Source: Holosporales bacterium (GTDB lineage: Bacteria > Pseudomonadota > Alphaproteobacteria > RUG11792). Taken from it: a DNA stretch of 11,696 nucleotides. Both the position numbers and the translations under genes were made by a program. Of this stretch, positions 1-5,772 are shown one piece after another. The stretch's first letter is position 1, and every line of letters begins with the position of its first letter. The stretch lies in contig JAISFY010000001.1 in NCBI GenBank assembly GCA_031263345.1, positions 1-11,696 of the forward strand. Direction: 5' to 3'. Below the pieces are notes generated by a model that had not been told where the DNA came from, ran no database searches, and saw only the letters and a list, made by a program, of their open reading frames with translations.

Positions 1-71
1 CATTAAGAAGTCTAATATCTCGTCTCTTCGAGAAGATGGGAAATGATACGGGTACGGTTTGGAGGAATCGA
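1..71. other. Left-edge sequence, no supported gene
   Basis: This is sequence downstream of yggT on the minus strand. It holds no recognisable gene. The first three bases read ATG on the minus strand and could start a gene that lies outside the window, but no convincing ribosome binding site precedes it, so none is called. Confidence 0.3.
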
Positions 72-380
72 TTACTGGGTTAGGCGTATGAGGAGGTTGA
101 CGAGGCCGGTCACTAAGACCTTTACACAATGAAGCAAGACGAACGTGATGAATGGAGAAAAGTCGAGCCCCATTAATGGCGGTATGAATTTCCGGATTAT
201 TCCAAAAAGAGGCTCAGTTTTCGACATAAGGAGTACGTAGATCCTAAAGGGAAATCCATCCCTATTCCTGATGGCTCCGAAGATAATAAACCATCCAAGA
301 ATAACATACGTAATCATCACATACTCGATACATTGAATTATCACGATGATAAGGTTGGTGATAATTGTGACTAGAAACAC
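72..380 (-). CDS. yggT: YggT family membrane protein
   Basis: A 102-residue integral membrane protein of the YggT family. Two hydrophobic segments are visible, at about residues 3-34 and 73-98. The family signature lies between them: TEPLFGIIRKFIPPLMG followed by DFSPF, matching the usual TEPLL-PIRR-LPP-GG-DLSP pattern. The length fits the family's usual size of about 90-100 residues. The biochemical role is not well defined; relatives have been linked to cell division, shape and osmotic tolerance. The start is GTG, leaving 35 bases after the mreB stop, so the two are probably co-transcribed, which suits a job at the cell envelope. Confidence 0.88.
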   Translation of the reverse strand: MFLVTIITNLIIVIIQCIEYVMITYVILGWFIIFGAIRNRDGFPFRIYVLLMSKTEPLFGIIRKFIPPLMGLDFSPFITFVLLHCVKVLVTGLVNLLIRLTQ

Positions 381-415
381 TGGATTCCTCTTTAATCTTT
401 AATTTATCCCTTATA

Positions 416-1456
416 CTAACACGTTCTCAGTAAAACGGATCCGTTTCTTTTAGTTTCTATAAGGGCCTTCCCCGTTCCAAGGACTACGCAGTTTAGCGGA
501 TTTTCAGCGACTTTTACGGTTACGCCTGTGATATGCGATACGACATCGTCAAGATTGGGCAAGAGCGCTCCACCACCCGTTAATGTTATGCCCGATTCGA
601 CAATGTCGGCTACGAGTTCTGGTGGTGTCTTTTCCAGGGCAGCCTTAACTCCGCTTGCAATCGCGGAGATGGGATCCATCAAGGCTTCTGCTACGTGTTT
701 TTGGGTAATTTCGACATCCTTCGGGTTGCCATCTAACAAGCTCCTTCCTTTGATAGACATTTTAATTTCTTTGCTTGTCGCAGTACAAACTGCCGCCCCG
801 ATCTCCTTTTTAATCTTTTCAGCGGTCGCTTCACCAATGAGAAGGTTGAAATTCTTCCTAGCATATGTTCCAATCTCTTCATCCATTTTATCACCACCGA
901 CGCGGAGAGAGGAGGCAAAAACGATCCCTCCGAGAGAAATGACGGCCACTTCCGTAGTTCCCCCTCCGATATCGACGACTATCGATCCTTTCGGTTCTGT
1001 AATGGGTAACCCGGCCCCCATCGCGGCCGCCATGGGTTCTTCGATGAGGTAAACCTCCCGAGCCCCAGCCCCTTCGGCCGATTCTTGAATGGCTCTCCGC
1101 TCGACGGCAGTAGCTCCGAATGGAACACATATAACTATTCTGGGAGACGTAAAAATTCCGCGATTGTGAACTTTTTTGATAAAATATTTAATCATTTCTT
1201 CAGCAACTTCGAAATCGGCGATAACTCCATCTCTAAGAGGACGGACGGCTTCGATATGTCCTGGTGTCCTTCCGAGCATCTGCTTGGCATCATTTCCGAC
1301 CGCTAAAACTTCTCTCCTATTGTTACAATTTACGATGGCCACGACAGATGGCTCGTTCACGACAATCCCTCTCCCATTAACGTAGACGAGAGTATTAGCC
1401 GTTCCGAGATCTATCGCCATATCCGTCGACAGCATTCCAAAGAGCTTCCGAATCAC
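416..1456 (-). CDS. mreB: Rod shape-determining protein MreB
   Basis: A bacterial actin homologue that polymerises on the inner face of the cytoplasmic membrane and directs the elongation peptidoglycan machinery. At 346 residues it is full length. Nucleotide-binding motifs are intact: phosphate-1 DLGTANTLVYV at about 16-26, phosphate-2 DIGGGTTEVAV at about 162-172, and the adenosine motif TGGGALLPNL at about 293-302. The membrane-proximal N-terminus (LFGMLSTDMAIDLG) aligns with alphaproteobacterial MreB, which supports the GTG start at 1456. A GGAAG sequence lies about 8 bases upstream. No mreC or mreD follows; yggT does. A sigma-70-like promoter is visible just upstream. Confidence 0.98.
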   Translation of the reverse strand: MIRKLFGMLSTDMAIDLGTANTLVYVNGRGIVVNEPSVVAIVNCNNRREVLAVGNDAKQMLGRTPGHIEAVRPLRDGVIADFEVAEEMIKYFIKKVHNRGIFTSPRIVICVPFGATAVERRAIQESAEGAGAREVYLIEEPMAAAMGAGLPITEPKGSIVVDIGGGTTEVAVISLGGIVFASSLRVGGDKMDEEIGTYARKNFNLLIGEATAEKIKKEIGAAVCTATSKEIKMSIKGRSLLDGNPKDVEITQKHVAEALMDPISAIASGVKAALEKTPPELVADIVESGITLTGGGALLPNLDDVVSHITGVTVKVAENPLNCVVLGTGKALIETKRNGSVLLRTC

Positions 1457-1490
1457 TCAGATATCTTCCAAGAAAAGTTACAACTCGTAG

Positions 1491-1520
1491 AGTATAGTAC
1501 GAAACATCCCGTTCTGGCTA
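1491..1520 (-). promoter_or_regulatory. Candidate mreB promoter
   Basis: Read on the minus strand, TAGCCA (1515-1520) and TATACT (1491-1496) are separated by 18 bases and resemble sigma-70 -35 and -10 boxes (4/6 and 5/6 matches). Transcription would begin near 1484, giving a leader of about 28 bases before the mreB GTG. Seen by eye only. Confidence 0.45.
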
Positions 1521-1577
1521 GGTTTCATCATTGAGCCATTGTTCAGAGGACGACCATGCATCGTATAAGACAAGGAT

Positions 1578-1603
1578 TAGATTATCATTTATTAAGGCTC
1601 GGG
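1578..1603 (+). pseudogene. Scar of a third paralogue (C-terminal coding fragment)
   Basis: The sequence TTTATTAAGGCTCGGG (1588-1603) differs by one base from TTTATTGAGGCTCGGG, which encodes the conserved LLRLG segment near the C-terminus of both downstream paralogues. An AAGGATT match precedes it, separated by a short insertion. It runs directly into the leader repeat at the shared CGGG. The simplest reading is a residue of an additional upstream copy, mostly deleted by recombination at this microhomology. The matched stretch is short, so this is inference. Confidence 0.4.
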
Positions 1604-1626
1604 CTCACCTTTAAAGGCCTCAACAT
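1600..1626 (+). repeat. Leader direct repeat, copy 1 (with CCTTTAAAGG palindrome)
   Basis: A 27-base sequence, identical to copy 2 at 2728-2754. It begins CGGGCTCA and ends CCTCAACAT. The centre (1608-1617) is the perfect 10-base palindrome CCTTTAAAGG. It lies 120 bases before the ATG of the first exported paralogue. Sequence between repeat and gene is clearly less conserved than the repeat, so it may be a regulatory site kept by selection or the trace of a duplication. Confidence 0.75.
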
Positions 1627-1661
1627 TGTAAATCAGGAAAAAAGAAAAAGGAAGATTCGCT

Positions 1662-1671
1662 GTTTATAAAC
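1662..1671 (+). promoter_or_regulatory. Palindrome in leader of first paralogue
   Basis: GTTTATAAAC is a perfect 10-base palindrome ending 48 bases before the ATG at 1720. The second paralogue has a related inverted repeat (GTTTAAA ... TTTAAAC) at nearly the same distance from its start. It could be an operator or part of an AT-rich promoter; a TATACAAT-like -10 follows at 1681-1688. Low certainty. Confidence 0.3.
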
Positions 1672-1719
1672 TAATTTTTTTATACAATGAAATGAAGTAA
1701 ATAGGCCAATGGAGAGATT

Positions 1720-2742
1720 ATGATTAAAATTAAACAATCAATAGTAAGTATTACATTCTTAGTATTCGGAATTGGTTCGGCTGCTGCGGATGACCCCCCA
1801 GCATTCAATCCGAATGAGGTCGAAATGGTTATTTGGCTCGAACACAAGCTGGATGGCTCCGGTGGTGGGGCGATTATGGATTGGAAAAAAACAGGGAGGG
1901 CTAGCGGGGTCACTTCTATGGGCGACCCTAACTGGTACCCAGAATTCAAGGAAACCCAATTCACTTTTAATGGGGACGAATTCCTGGGAAGTAATATCAC
2001 ATCTAAGATCCGGGAACGACCAATCTGGGAAACAAACGAGCCGGCATTGGTGATTTGTAACGATGGGGATCGACGGTACGTATGGTTATGTTCATGGCCT
2101 ACCCAATGGGAACACACACCTACGTCCGACCCAGTATACCCCGACTATCACAATCACCAATGGCAATGGCAAATTTATGGGCCGACGACCAAATACACCG
2201 TTATATCATACCACCAGATCACCGCATACGAAGACGAATTCTTCTGTTGGACATTCTGGGTGGCCAAGGAGCCCGAACAGCCATACGGCTTAGAAGTCAC
2301 CACCCCCCCCCTCCCGGAATCGGGTGATGGCAGTCTCCTGACGGTATTTTCTGTGGGGTTAACGACAGAAGGACAAATAATCTGCATCACCAAGGCCCCG
2401 ACATATATATTCCCCTCCCGAGAAGAAGCCATATCCGAAAGCAGCCTCACCCCGATCCCAACTCCACCACCATCCCCCTCGCCAACCCCAACACCGCCCG
2501 CTCCCCAACCGCATCCAGTTCATAAACCTGTGTTGAAGGATTTATTGAGGCTCGGGGTTCATGTAGGAGACTTTGGCTTCGGTATCGGCCTAGGCCTTCA
2601 TGACGTTCCTGGGATGAATGATAGAAGGCTACTCCCATGTCCATGGCGGTCTTCCTTATGCTTTTTTCTGTGGGTTTCCCCCAAGCAGACCGAAAGAATA
2701 ATATGCTCAGGGAAAGGCCACCACCACCGGGCTCACCTTTAA
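1720..2742 (+). CDS. Exported Pro-rich-linker protein, tandem paralogue 1
   Basis: Family not recognised. The 340-residue product starts with a signal peptide: KIK, a hydrophobic core, then GSAAA with likely cleavage after residue 23. Next come a conserved N-terminal block (to about residue 52), a variable segment, a central block WETNEPA..ICNDG..RYVWLCSWP (103-127, Cys113 and Cys124), a variable region with WQIYGP, and a Pro/Thr/Ser linker (about 243-270). The block LKDLLRLG ... GFGIGLGLHD closes the shared part. The cysteines suggest a disulfide-bonded exported protein. The last ~45 residues (GMNDRR to RAHL) correspond to sequence that is 3' flank in paralogue 2, and the final codons lie inside the next leader repeat. 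The start is ATG with GGAGAG at 1711-1716. A C9 run lies in the reading frame. Confidence 0.8.
   Translation: MIKIKQSIVSITFLVFGIGSAAADDPPAFNPNEVEMVIWLEHKLDGSGGGAIMDWKKTGRASGVTSMGDPNWYPEFKETQFTFNGDEFLGSNITSKIRERPIWETNEPALVICNDGDRRYVWLCSWPTQWEHTPTSDPVYPDYHNHQWQWQIYGPTTKYTVISYHQITAYEDEFFCWTFWVAKEPEQPYGLEVTTPPLPESGDGSLLTVFSVGLTTEGQIICITKAPTYIFPSREEAISESSLTPIPTPPPSPSPTPTPPAPQPHPVHKPVLKDLLRLGVHVGDFGFGIGLGLHDVPGMNDRRLLPCPWRSSLCFFLWVSPKQTERIICSGKGHHHRAHL
2303..2311 (+). repeat. C9 homopolymer in coding sequence
   Basis: Nine consecutive cytosines encode part of TTPPLP in paralogue 1. Gain of one C would bring a TGA at 2325-2327 into frame, and loss of one would bring in a TGA at 2339-2341. Either way the protein would lose its C-terminal third, including the Pro-rich linker. 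Tracts of this kind are prone to slipped-strand mispairing. Confidence 0.8.
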
Positions 2743-2754
2743 AGGCCTCAACAT
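2728..2754 (+). repeat. Leader direct repeat, copy 2
   Basis: Identical over 27 bases to 1600-1626, with the CCTTTAAAGG palindrome at 2736-2745. It lies 127 bases before the ATG of the second paralogue and overlaps the 3' end of the first: the TAA stop at 2740-2742 is inside the palindrome. The spacing between copies (1128 bases) equals about one gene plus leader, as expected for a tandem duplication. Confidence 0.8.
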
Positions 2755-2788
2755 CGTCATCCTATGAAAAAATAAAAAATATAGATTA

Positions 2789-2808
2789 CGTTTAAATGAT
2801 TTTAAACG
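2789..2808 (+). promoter_or_regulatory. Inverted repeat in leader of second paralogue
   Basis: CGTTTAAA, TGAT, TTTAAACG: a perfect 8-base inverted repeat with a 4-base centre, ending 46 bases before the ATG at 2855. It could be a protein binding site matching the palindrome at 1662-1671, or a weak AT-rich terminator for the first paralogue (AATTTTG follows). Confidence 0.35.
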
Positions 2809-2854
2809 AATTTTGCCTAACATAAAACACAGTGAATACAGTCATGGAGAGATC

Positions 2855-3772
2855 ATGATTAAGATCAAACACCCACTAATAAGTATTGCATTCTTAGCAT
2901 TTGGAATTGGTTCGGCTGCTGCGGATGACCCCCCAGAATTCAATCCGAATGAGATCGAAACGGTTATTTGGCTCGAACACAAGCTGGATGGCTCCGGTGG
3001 GGGAGCTATCATTGGCCCAACGGATTTGGCATTTACTCAAACGGGCAGATATATTTTAGAAGAATTAGATTACTCATACCAATTTAATGGTGAAGAAGTC
3101 CCGGGAAAGAGCCTTCTACATAAGATCGGGGAACGCTCAATCTGGGAAACAAACGAACCAGCAATGTTGATTTGTAACGATGGGGAAAGCAGGTACGTAT
3201 GGTTATGTTCATGGCCTTCGAATATCGCCATCCTATCACCAACCGAGTATTACTCGCCAGCTAATGCTGTTGAACAATGGGACTGGTTACTTTATGGACC
3301 TTCGTACAATTGGACCGATGACTCCGGCGTCCAGGTACCCGTCCACTCGACTCCATGGGCAGTGGTGGACATAACTGCCAAGAATACATACCATATATCG
3401 GAGAAATGCCAAATTTTACAGAAAACACCAGCACACAGCGGGAACATGCCGAACGATTTTTGGTTCAATAAGGTGGCCCAATGGCTAGTAAACGGAACGA
3501 ACGAGGCCTCGCCCAAGGCCTCGCTCTATGAGTTTTTCTTAGGGCGTCTGAAAGAAGACAATCAGACCATTTGCAAACTAAATATCCCTTATTATCATTA
3601 TCAACCCAGTGCGCCAGCCATACCCGAAGGAGATGACATCACCCCACCCCCCAACCCCAATCCCTCCCCATGCCCAGTTCATAAACCTGGGTTGAAGGAT
3701 TTATTGAGGCTCGGGATTCCTGCAGGGGTATTGGGCTTCGGTATCGGCCTAAGCCTTCATGACGCTCTCTAG
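2855..3772 (+). CDS. Exported Pro-rich-linker protein, tandem paralogue 2
   Basis: Paralogue of the gene at 1720; the function is unknown. It encodes 305 residues. The ATG at 2855 is preferred over an in-frame ATG at 2813 because it matches the start of paralogue 1, is preceded by the same GGAGAG (2846-2851), and places the signal peptide (MIKIKHPLISIAFLAFGIGS then AAADD) at the N-terminus. In the first 52 residues, 43 are identical to paralogue 1. The central block WETNEPA..ICNDG..RYVWLCSWP is at 97-121 (Cys107, Cys118). Long non-matching segments lie between conserved blocks; short anchors such as LLYGP and QTICK show that the fold is shared. A Pro/Asn linker (about 258-275) precedes the C-terminal block PVHKP.LKDLLRLG ... 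GFGIGLSLHDAL. It ends at TAG in a small duplicated stretch absent from paralogue 1. Confidence 0.82.
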   Translation: MIKIKHPLISIAFLAFGIGSAAADDPPEFNPNEIETVIWLEHKLDGSGGGAIIGPTDLAFTQTGRYILEELDYSYQFNGEEVPGKSLLHKIGERSIWETNEPAMLICNDGESRYVWLCSWPSNIAILSPTEYYSPANAVEQWDWLLYGPSYNWTDDSGVQVPVHSTPWAVVDITAKNTYHISEKCQILQKTPAHSGNMPNDFWFNKVAQWLVNGTNEASPKASLYEFFLGRLKEDNQTICKLNIPYYHYQPSAPAIPEGDDITPPPNPNPSPCPVHKPGLKDLLRLGIPAGVLGFGIGLSLHDAL

Positions 3773-3788
3773 GTTTTCATGACACTCT
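3756..3788 (+). repeat. Imperfect short duplication at the end of paralogue 2
   Basis: TTCATGACGCTCT (3756-3768) and TTCATGACACTCT (3776-3788) differ at one position and are offset by 20 bases. Paralogue 1 has a single copy (from 2597). The extra 20 bases in paralogue 2 carry its TAG stop. Beyond it, sequence still aligns base-for-base with the coding extension of paralogue 1 (GATAGAAGG / AATAGAAGG and on). Confidence 0.65.
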
Positions 3789-3840
3789 TGTGATGAAGAA
3801 TAGAAGGCTGCTCCCATGTCCAATGCAGTATTCCTTGGTG

Positions 3841-3862
3841 AGCGTTCTTAGCGAACGTTTTT
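3841..3862 (+). terminator. Candidate Rho-independent terminator after paralogue 2
   Basis: AGCGTTC, loop TTAGC, GAACGTT, ending in a run of five T. The 7-pair stem includes one G-T wobble. It lies about 70 bases after the paralogue 2 stop. The stem is short, so strength is uncertain. Confidence 0.45.
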
Positions 3863-3973
3863 GAGAAACTTCTTTGAATCGCTTCTGATTGAATATCCCT
3901 TCCAGATCGATTTCTGGGGAAGTCGTGATGGAGGGGCTTAGATCTGATAAGCTCTATCGTTTTGTTCGTCTGT

Positions 3974-4005
3974 GGGGTGCTAACTATATAGCACCCCTTC
4001 TATTT
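3974..4005 (+). terminator. Strong hairpin followed by T-rich tail
   Basis: GGGGTGCTA (3974-3982), loop ACTATA, TAGCACCCC (3989-3997): a perfect 9-base stem, then TTCTATTT. This is the best terminator-like structure in the region. It would end transcripts from the paralogue pair or from a small RNA located just before it. Confidence 0.6.
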
Positions 4006-4209
4006 GGGATGATAAATCGTATAGAGTATAAAACAAATGATTGCTGAGTAATGTTCAAATAACTTTAAAGAAAATAGATAATAGGTTTTTCCCATAATTA
4101 AGAGGCTAGTCATTGCGTTGTAGATTCCAGAGATTCGTACGTCTTGATTTTGCTTCAGGACTCTGTCACACTGGCAATTCATCTGCTCGATTCTTAATTA
4201 TCTGTTCCA

Positions 4210-4767
4210 TTGCTCAAAAATTATATCCCGAACTTACTGTGCTTTCTTAGGGTTTTATGTGCTCCAGCTTTCCTCTTTGGGATCGCTCATGATCATCTGT
4301 CTTCTTTCTTCATTATCCTTTTTGCAGCATTAACCGATTTTTTGGATGGGTATCTTGCGAGAAAATTTAAGGTGGAATCAAAGATCGGAGCACTCTTAGA
4401 TCCTCTAGCAGACAAAATTTTTTGTAACACAGCCATATGGGGTATTTATTTTATTAAGTATCATTCGATATCGATGTTCCTCGTCTCTCTCTTTTTAACC
4501 ATAAGGGATGGCGCACTCCTCCTCGGTAGTCTCCTAATCGTTTCGAAAAAATTCGACAAAAAAATGAAGCCGATATTTATAAGCAAGATTTGCACGGCTT
4601 TAGTTTTCTTTCTCTGCGGAATGTCCATTATTCATACCGATACGAATCTTATCAAGGTTACAGCCTCTGCTATGGAAATACTAAGCCTTTCATGCTTATT
4701 CAGTATTATCTTAACGTTCTACCTGTACATAAGAAGATTTTACAAGCAATCAAACACTAACTTCTAA
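4210..4767 (+). CDS. pgsA: CDP-alcohol phosphatidyltransferase, probably PgsA
   Basis: An integral membrane enzyme of 185 residues, the usual PgsA length. Phosphatidylglycerophosphate synthase transfers the phosphatidyl group from CDP-diacylglycerol to glycerol-3-phosphate, on the way to phosphatidylglycerol. The complete family signature D-x2-DG-x2-AR-x8-G-x3-D-x3-D is present: Asp43, Asp46, Gly47, Ala50, Arg51, Gly60, Asp64, Asp68. About five hydrophobic segments surround it. The opening NYIPNLLCFLRVLCAPAF is the normal family N-terminus, and a TAA at 4195-4197 is in frame upstream, so TTG at 4210 must be the start despite no visible Shine-Dalgarno sequence. The 3' end overlaps asd on the other strand by 18 bases. 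A cardiolipin synthase-type or other CDP-alcohol transferase is possible, since acceptor choice is not readable here. Confidence 0.85.
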   Translation: MLKNYIPNLLCFLRVLCAPAFLFGIAHDHLSSFFIILFAALTDFLDGYLARKFKVESKIGALLDPLADKIFCNTAIWGIYFIKYHSISMFLVSLFLTIRDGALLLGSLLIVSKKFDKKMKPIFISKICTALVFFLCGMSIIHTDTNLIKVTASAMEILSLSCLFSIILTFYLYIRRFYKQSNTNF

Positions 4768-5769
4768 TAATTTCATTGCAATTTGAACGGCGTTAAGGGC
4801 TGCTCCTTTTCTCAGATTATCTGCAACACACCAAAAACTGAGAGCGTTCTGATTAGAAGGGTGTTTTCTTATCCTACTAATGAAAACTTCGTCTCGCCCG
4901 GCCGCATCTATCGGGGTCTTATAATTTAATTTTTCATTATCTTTAATAACTTTTATTCCAGGGAAGTTACTAAAGGCCATTTCAACTTCGTCCAGGTTTA
5001 CAATCGAATCGAATTTGGCAAAAACGGAAATGGAATGACCAACAAATACTGGAACTCGAACGCAGGTTGCCGTTATATCGATATCCGGTAGATTTAAAAT
5101 TTTCTTCGTTTCATTCATCATCTTAAGCTCTTCCTTCGAATATAAAAAATCGGTGATGGCATCGATTTGAGGGATAACATTGAAAGCGATCTGCTTCTTA
5201 AAATGACTATCAACGATTGGCCGGTTGCTCAGGATATCACTAACCTGAGATGATAATTCTTTGGCTCCTTGATGTCCAGCTCCCGAAACCGATTGATAGG
5301 TCGAAGCGACGATTTCCTTAAGGGTAAAGGCATCATGAAGGGGTTTGATTGCCATTAGCATCTGAATCGTTGAGCAATTCGGGTTGGATATTAGTTTCGA
5401 ATTACGATAATTCTTAATATCAGAGAAATTCACCTCCGGGATTATCAAGGGGACATCGTCATTCAGTCTAAAGTAAGAGGAATTATCGATGGCATAACAA
5501 TCTCGCTTGATAGCTTCCGGTACCCATATCTTCGAAACCTCTTCCCCAGCCGCAAAAAAGGCAACCTTATACTTCGCAAAATCCAGCTTTTCGGCATCAT
5601 GTATGATAAAAAGATCATCCCCTATAGATAGGGTCTGCCCGGCCAATCGGAAAGACGCGGCGGCAACGATATCACTCGCTCGCACCCCTCGATTCAACAA
5701 AACGGATAATATCTCGTGTCCGACCTTGCCTGTGGCTCCAATTACAACGAATGTTAATCTAGATGACAA
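4750..5769 (-). CDS. asd: Aspartate-semialdehyde dehydrogenase
   Basis: A cytosolic enzyme converting L-aspartyl-4-phosphate and NADPH to aspartate semialdehyde, the branch point to diaminopimelate/lysine and to threonine/methionine. The 339-residue length is typical. Visible motifs are the NADP-binding GATGKVG at 11-17, IDNSSYFR at about 94-101, SNPNCST with catalytic Cys132, SGAG at about 162-165, and RVPVFVGHS with the substrate-binding Arg (about 238) and active-site His (about 245). The start is TTG at 5769, three bases after the stop of the upstream gene. The ribosome binding site GAGG lies inside that gene's last codons, so translation is probably coupled. Diaminopimelate supply suits an organism with mreB and a peptidoglycan wall. 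Confidence 0.97.
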   Translation of the reverse strand: MSSRLTFVVIGATGKVGHEILSVLLNRGVRASDIVAAASFRLAGQTLSIGDDLFIIHDAEKLDFAKYKVAFFAAGEEVSKIWVPEAIKRDCYAIDNSSYFRLNDDVPLIIPEVNFSDIKNYRNSKLISNPNCSTIQMLMAIKPLHDAFTLKEIVASTYQSVSGAGHQGAKELSSQVSDILSNRPIVDSHFKKQIAFNVIPQIDAITDFLYSKEELKMMNETKKILNLPDIDITATCVRVPVFVGHSISVFAKFDSIVNLDEVEMAFSNFPGIKVIKDNEKLNYKTPIDAAGRDEVFISRIRKHPSNQNALSFWCVADNLRKGAALNAVQIAMKLLEVSV

Positions 5770-5772
5770 TGT

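Larger units (their letters stand above)
3773..4209. other. Intergenic region, 437 bases, with hairpins
   Basis: No gene is supported. The first ~60 bases are homologous to the 3' coding end of paralogue 1. Three hairpins follow on the plus strand: 3841-3862, a bulged one near 3900-3924 (CTTCCAGA ... TCTGGGGAAG), and a strong one at 3974-3997. The stretch 3863-3973 could be the 3' UTR of paralogue 2 or an unrecognised small RNA. From about 4010 to 4209 the sequence is AT-rich and featureless apart from a possible -10 box (TAATTA, 4195-4200) just before the pgsA start. Confidence 0.4.

Noticed and set aside
528..1052. Long open frame on the plus strand inside mreB
   Set aside because: It is antisense to a certain, full-length mreB and its translation resembles no family; it follows from codon bias on the other strand.
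2063..2327. Alternative-frame open frames inside paralogue 1
   Set aside because: No domain, no start signal; they overlap the frame supported by homology to paralogue 2. One only matters as the frame entered after a +1 slip in the C9 tract.
2813..2854. Upstream ATG extending paralogue 2 by 14 codons
   Set aside because: It would bury the signal peptide, lacks the GGAGAG site, and does not match the start of paralogue 1.
4000..4182. 60-codon minus-strand open frame between paralogue 2 and pgsA
   Set aside because: It has no ribosome binding site and no recognisable domain, and its end runs into the hairpin tail at 4000-4005.
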